NCBI GenBank assembly: GCA_020441735.1
Contig: JAGRLQ010000267.1
Span: 1-6,713 of the forward strand
DNA length: 6,713 nucleotides
Direction: 5' to 3'
Source of the DNA: Nitratireductor sp.
GTDB taxonomy: Bacteria; Pseudomonadota; Alphaproteobacteria; Rhizobiales; Rhizobiaceae
The notes below the pieces were generated by a model, which saw only the letters and a list, made by a program, of their open reading frames with translations, was not told where the DNA came from and made no database searches. Below, piece after piece: positions 5,708 through 6,713 of the stretch. Numbering within the stretch: the stretch's first letter is position 1; each line of letters starts with the position of its first letter. Made by a program: the position numbers and the translations under genes.

Positions 5708-6713
5708 ATGGCTCTTGCAACTGAGACCGGTACCGCAAAGCGCGCCCGCAAATCGAAAAGCAAGACCGCGCTGGAGCGTTTCGGCACGATCGACATGCCG
5801 GACCTGACCTACACCAAGGCCATCGCCAAGGCGACCGCGCCGCTCTACGAGAAGGTCAAACACCACATTCCCGAGATCGAGTGGCCGATCCACGCGCCGT
5901 ATGTCTACTTGATCAACAAGCTGAAGAAGGAGCGCGGCGCGGTCATTCTGGCGCACAATTACCAGACGCCGGAAATCTTTCACTGCGTTGCCGACATTTC
6001 CGGCGACTCGCTGCAGCTTGCCCGCGAGGCGACACTGGTTGACGAGGAAATTATCATTCAGTGCGGCGTGCACTTCATGGCCGAAACCTCGAAACTGCTG
6101 AACCCGGAAAAGACGGTCCTGATTCCCGACATGAAGGCCGGCTGCTCCCTGTCGGAGTCGATCACCGGCGCCGATGTACGCCTGCTGCGCGAGGCCAATC
6201 CGGGTGTTCCGATTGTCACCTATGTGAACACCTCTGCCGATGTGAAGGCCGAAACCGATATCTGCTGCACCTCCTCCAACGCCGTGCGTGTCGTCGAGAG
6301 TTTCGAGTCGGACACCGTGTTCTGCATTCCCGACGAATATCTGGCCCAGAATGTTGCCAAACAGACGAAAAAGAAAATCCTCACCTGGAAAGGCCATTGC
6401 GAGGTGCATGAGCGCTTCACCGCCGACGAACTGCTCGAATACAAGAAGGCCGATCCGGCGATCCAGATCATCGCCCATCCCGAGTGCCACCCTTCCGTGG
6501 TCAAGGTCGCCGACTATGCCGGTTCGACCTCGGGCATGATCGAATACGCCACCAACCAGAAGCCCGGCTCGAAAGTACTGCTGGTCACCGAATGCTCCAT
6601 GGCCTCCAACATCGAGGAACAGGCAAAGGGCGTCGAGTTCATAAAGCCGTGCAACCTTTGCCCACACATGAAGCGCATCACCCTGCCGAAGATCCTCGAA
6701 AGCCTCGTCTACA
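5708..6713 (+). CDS. nadA: Quinolinate synthase NadA (C-terminus outside window)
   Basis: NadA condenses iminoaspartate, made by L-aspartate oxidase NadB, with dihydroxyacetone phosphate to give quinolinate, the precursor of NAD, in the cytoplasm using an oxygen-sensitive [4Fe-4S] cluster. The 335 visible residues contain the substrate-binding HNYQ (83-86), DISGDSLQLA (97-106), CGVHFMAETSK (119-129), SLSES (147-151), YVNTSADVKAETDICCTSSNA (172-192), WKGHCEVHERF (227-237), HPEC (257-260), GSTSGMI (272-278) and PCNLCPHMK (314-322). By comparison with the E. coli enzyme the cluster ligands should be Cys119, Cys231 and Cys318; all are present. The lysine/arginine-rich first 60 residues are longer than in E. 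coli, as in other rhizobial forms. Some 20-30 residues are probably missing at the right edge. The ATG at 5708 is fixed by a perfect AGGAGG (5696-5701) six bases upstream. nadB and nadC are expected next but are not in the window. Confidence 0.98.
   Translation, partial: MALATETGTAKRARKSKSKTALERFGTIDMPDLTYTKAIAKATAPLYEKVKHHIPEIEWPIHAPYVYLINKLKKERGAVILAHNYQTPEIFHCVADISGDSLQLAREATLVDEEIIIQCGVHFMAETSKLLNPEKTVLIPDMKAGCSLSESITGADVRLLREANPGVPIVTYVNTSADVKAETDICCTSSNAVRVVESFESDTVFCIPDEYLAQNVAKQTKKKILTWKGHCEVHERFTADELLEYKKADPAIQIIAHPECHPSVVKVADYAGSTSGMIEYATNQKPGSKVLLVTECSMASNIEEQAKGVEFIKPCNLCPHMKRITLPKILESLVY

Noticed and set aside
5327..6667. Long minus-strand open frame (446 codons) opposite nadA
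   Set aside because: It covers the intergenic control region and the unmistakable nadA gene; its sequence is a low-complexity Gly/Asp/Val mirror of the NadA codons, not a protein family.
1..6713. CRISPR arrays, tRNA or rRNA genes, insertion sequences
   Set aside because: No regularly spaced repeats, cloverleaf sequences, rRNA-like stretches or transposase frames with terminal repeats were seen.

Overview
The window looks like chromosomal DNA of an alphaproteobacterium, most likely order Hyphomicrobiales (Rhizobiales). The reasons are the high GC content, the NadA sequence style (long lysine-rich N-terminus, conserved WKGHCEVHERF region), and a GCAATTCC...GGAATTGC intergenic palindrome that resembles short repeats I remember from rhizobial genomes. 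This placement rests on recognition, not on a database search.

Layout. Positions 1-818 (minus) hold the N-terminal 272 residues of a major facilitator superfamily transporter; its C-terminus lies beyond the left edge. A 164-base gap (819-982) carries a plausible promoter for it, a tandem TATGACGG repeat between the promoter hexamers, and a two-part hairpin. Positions 983-1984 (minus) encode a membrane-anchored alpha/beta hydrolase with an intact Ser-Asp-His triad. A 114-base divergent intergenic region separates it from a tightly packed plus-strand cluster (2099-5396). That cluster encodes a Tat-signal-bearing VAO-type FAD oxidoreductase with a likely flavin-linking histidine, a four-helix membrane protein of DUF4383-like appearance, an unrecognised 357-residue protein with one N-terminal membrane anchor, and an unrecognised 106-residue single-span protein. 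Gaps are 20 and 4 bases, and the last pair overlaps by 11 bases, so these four are probably one operon.

The 311-base gap 5397-5707 is dense with signals. It holds an intrinsic terminator for the cluster, directly followed by a promoter and a strong inverted repeat (TTATACTCA-CTT-TGAGCATAA) overlapping the -10 region, then the 44-base palindromic element, a possible leader ORF and a strong ribosome binding site. Positions 5708 to the right edge encode quinolinate synthase NadA (335 residues visible, all three expected cluster cysteines present), presumably the first gene of a nadABC-type operon.

Functional reading. NadA is the only gene with a firm pathway assignment (de novo NAD synthesis). 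The four-gene flavoprotein/membrane cluster is the least explained part and the best candidate for an undescribed envelope-associated redox system; its substrate cannot be read from the sequence. The divergent hydrolase and the transporter may be functionally linked to it or merely adjacent.
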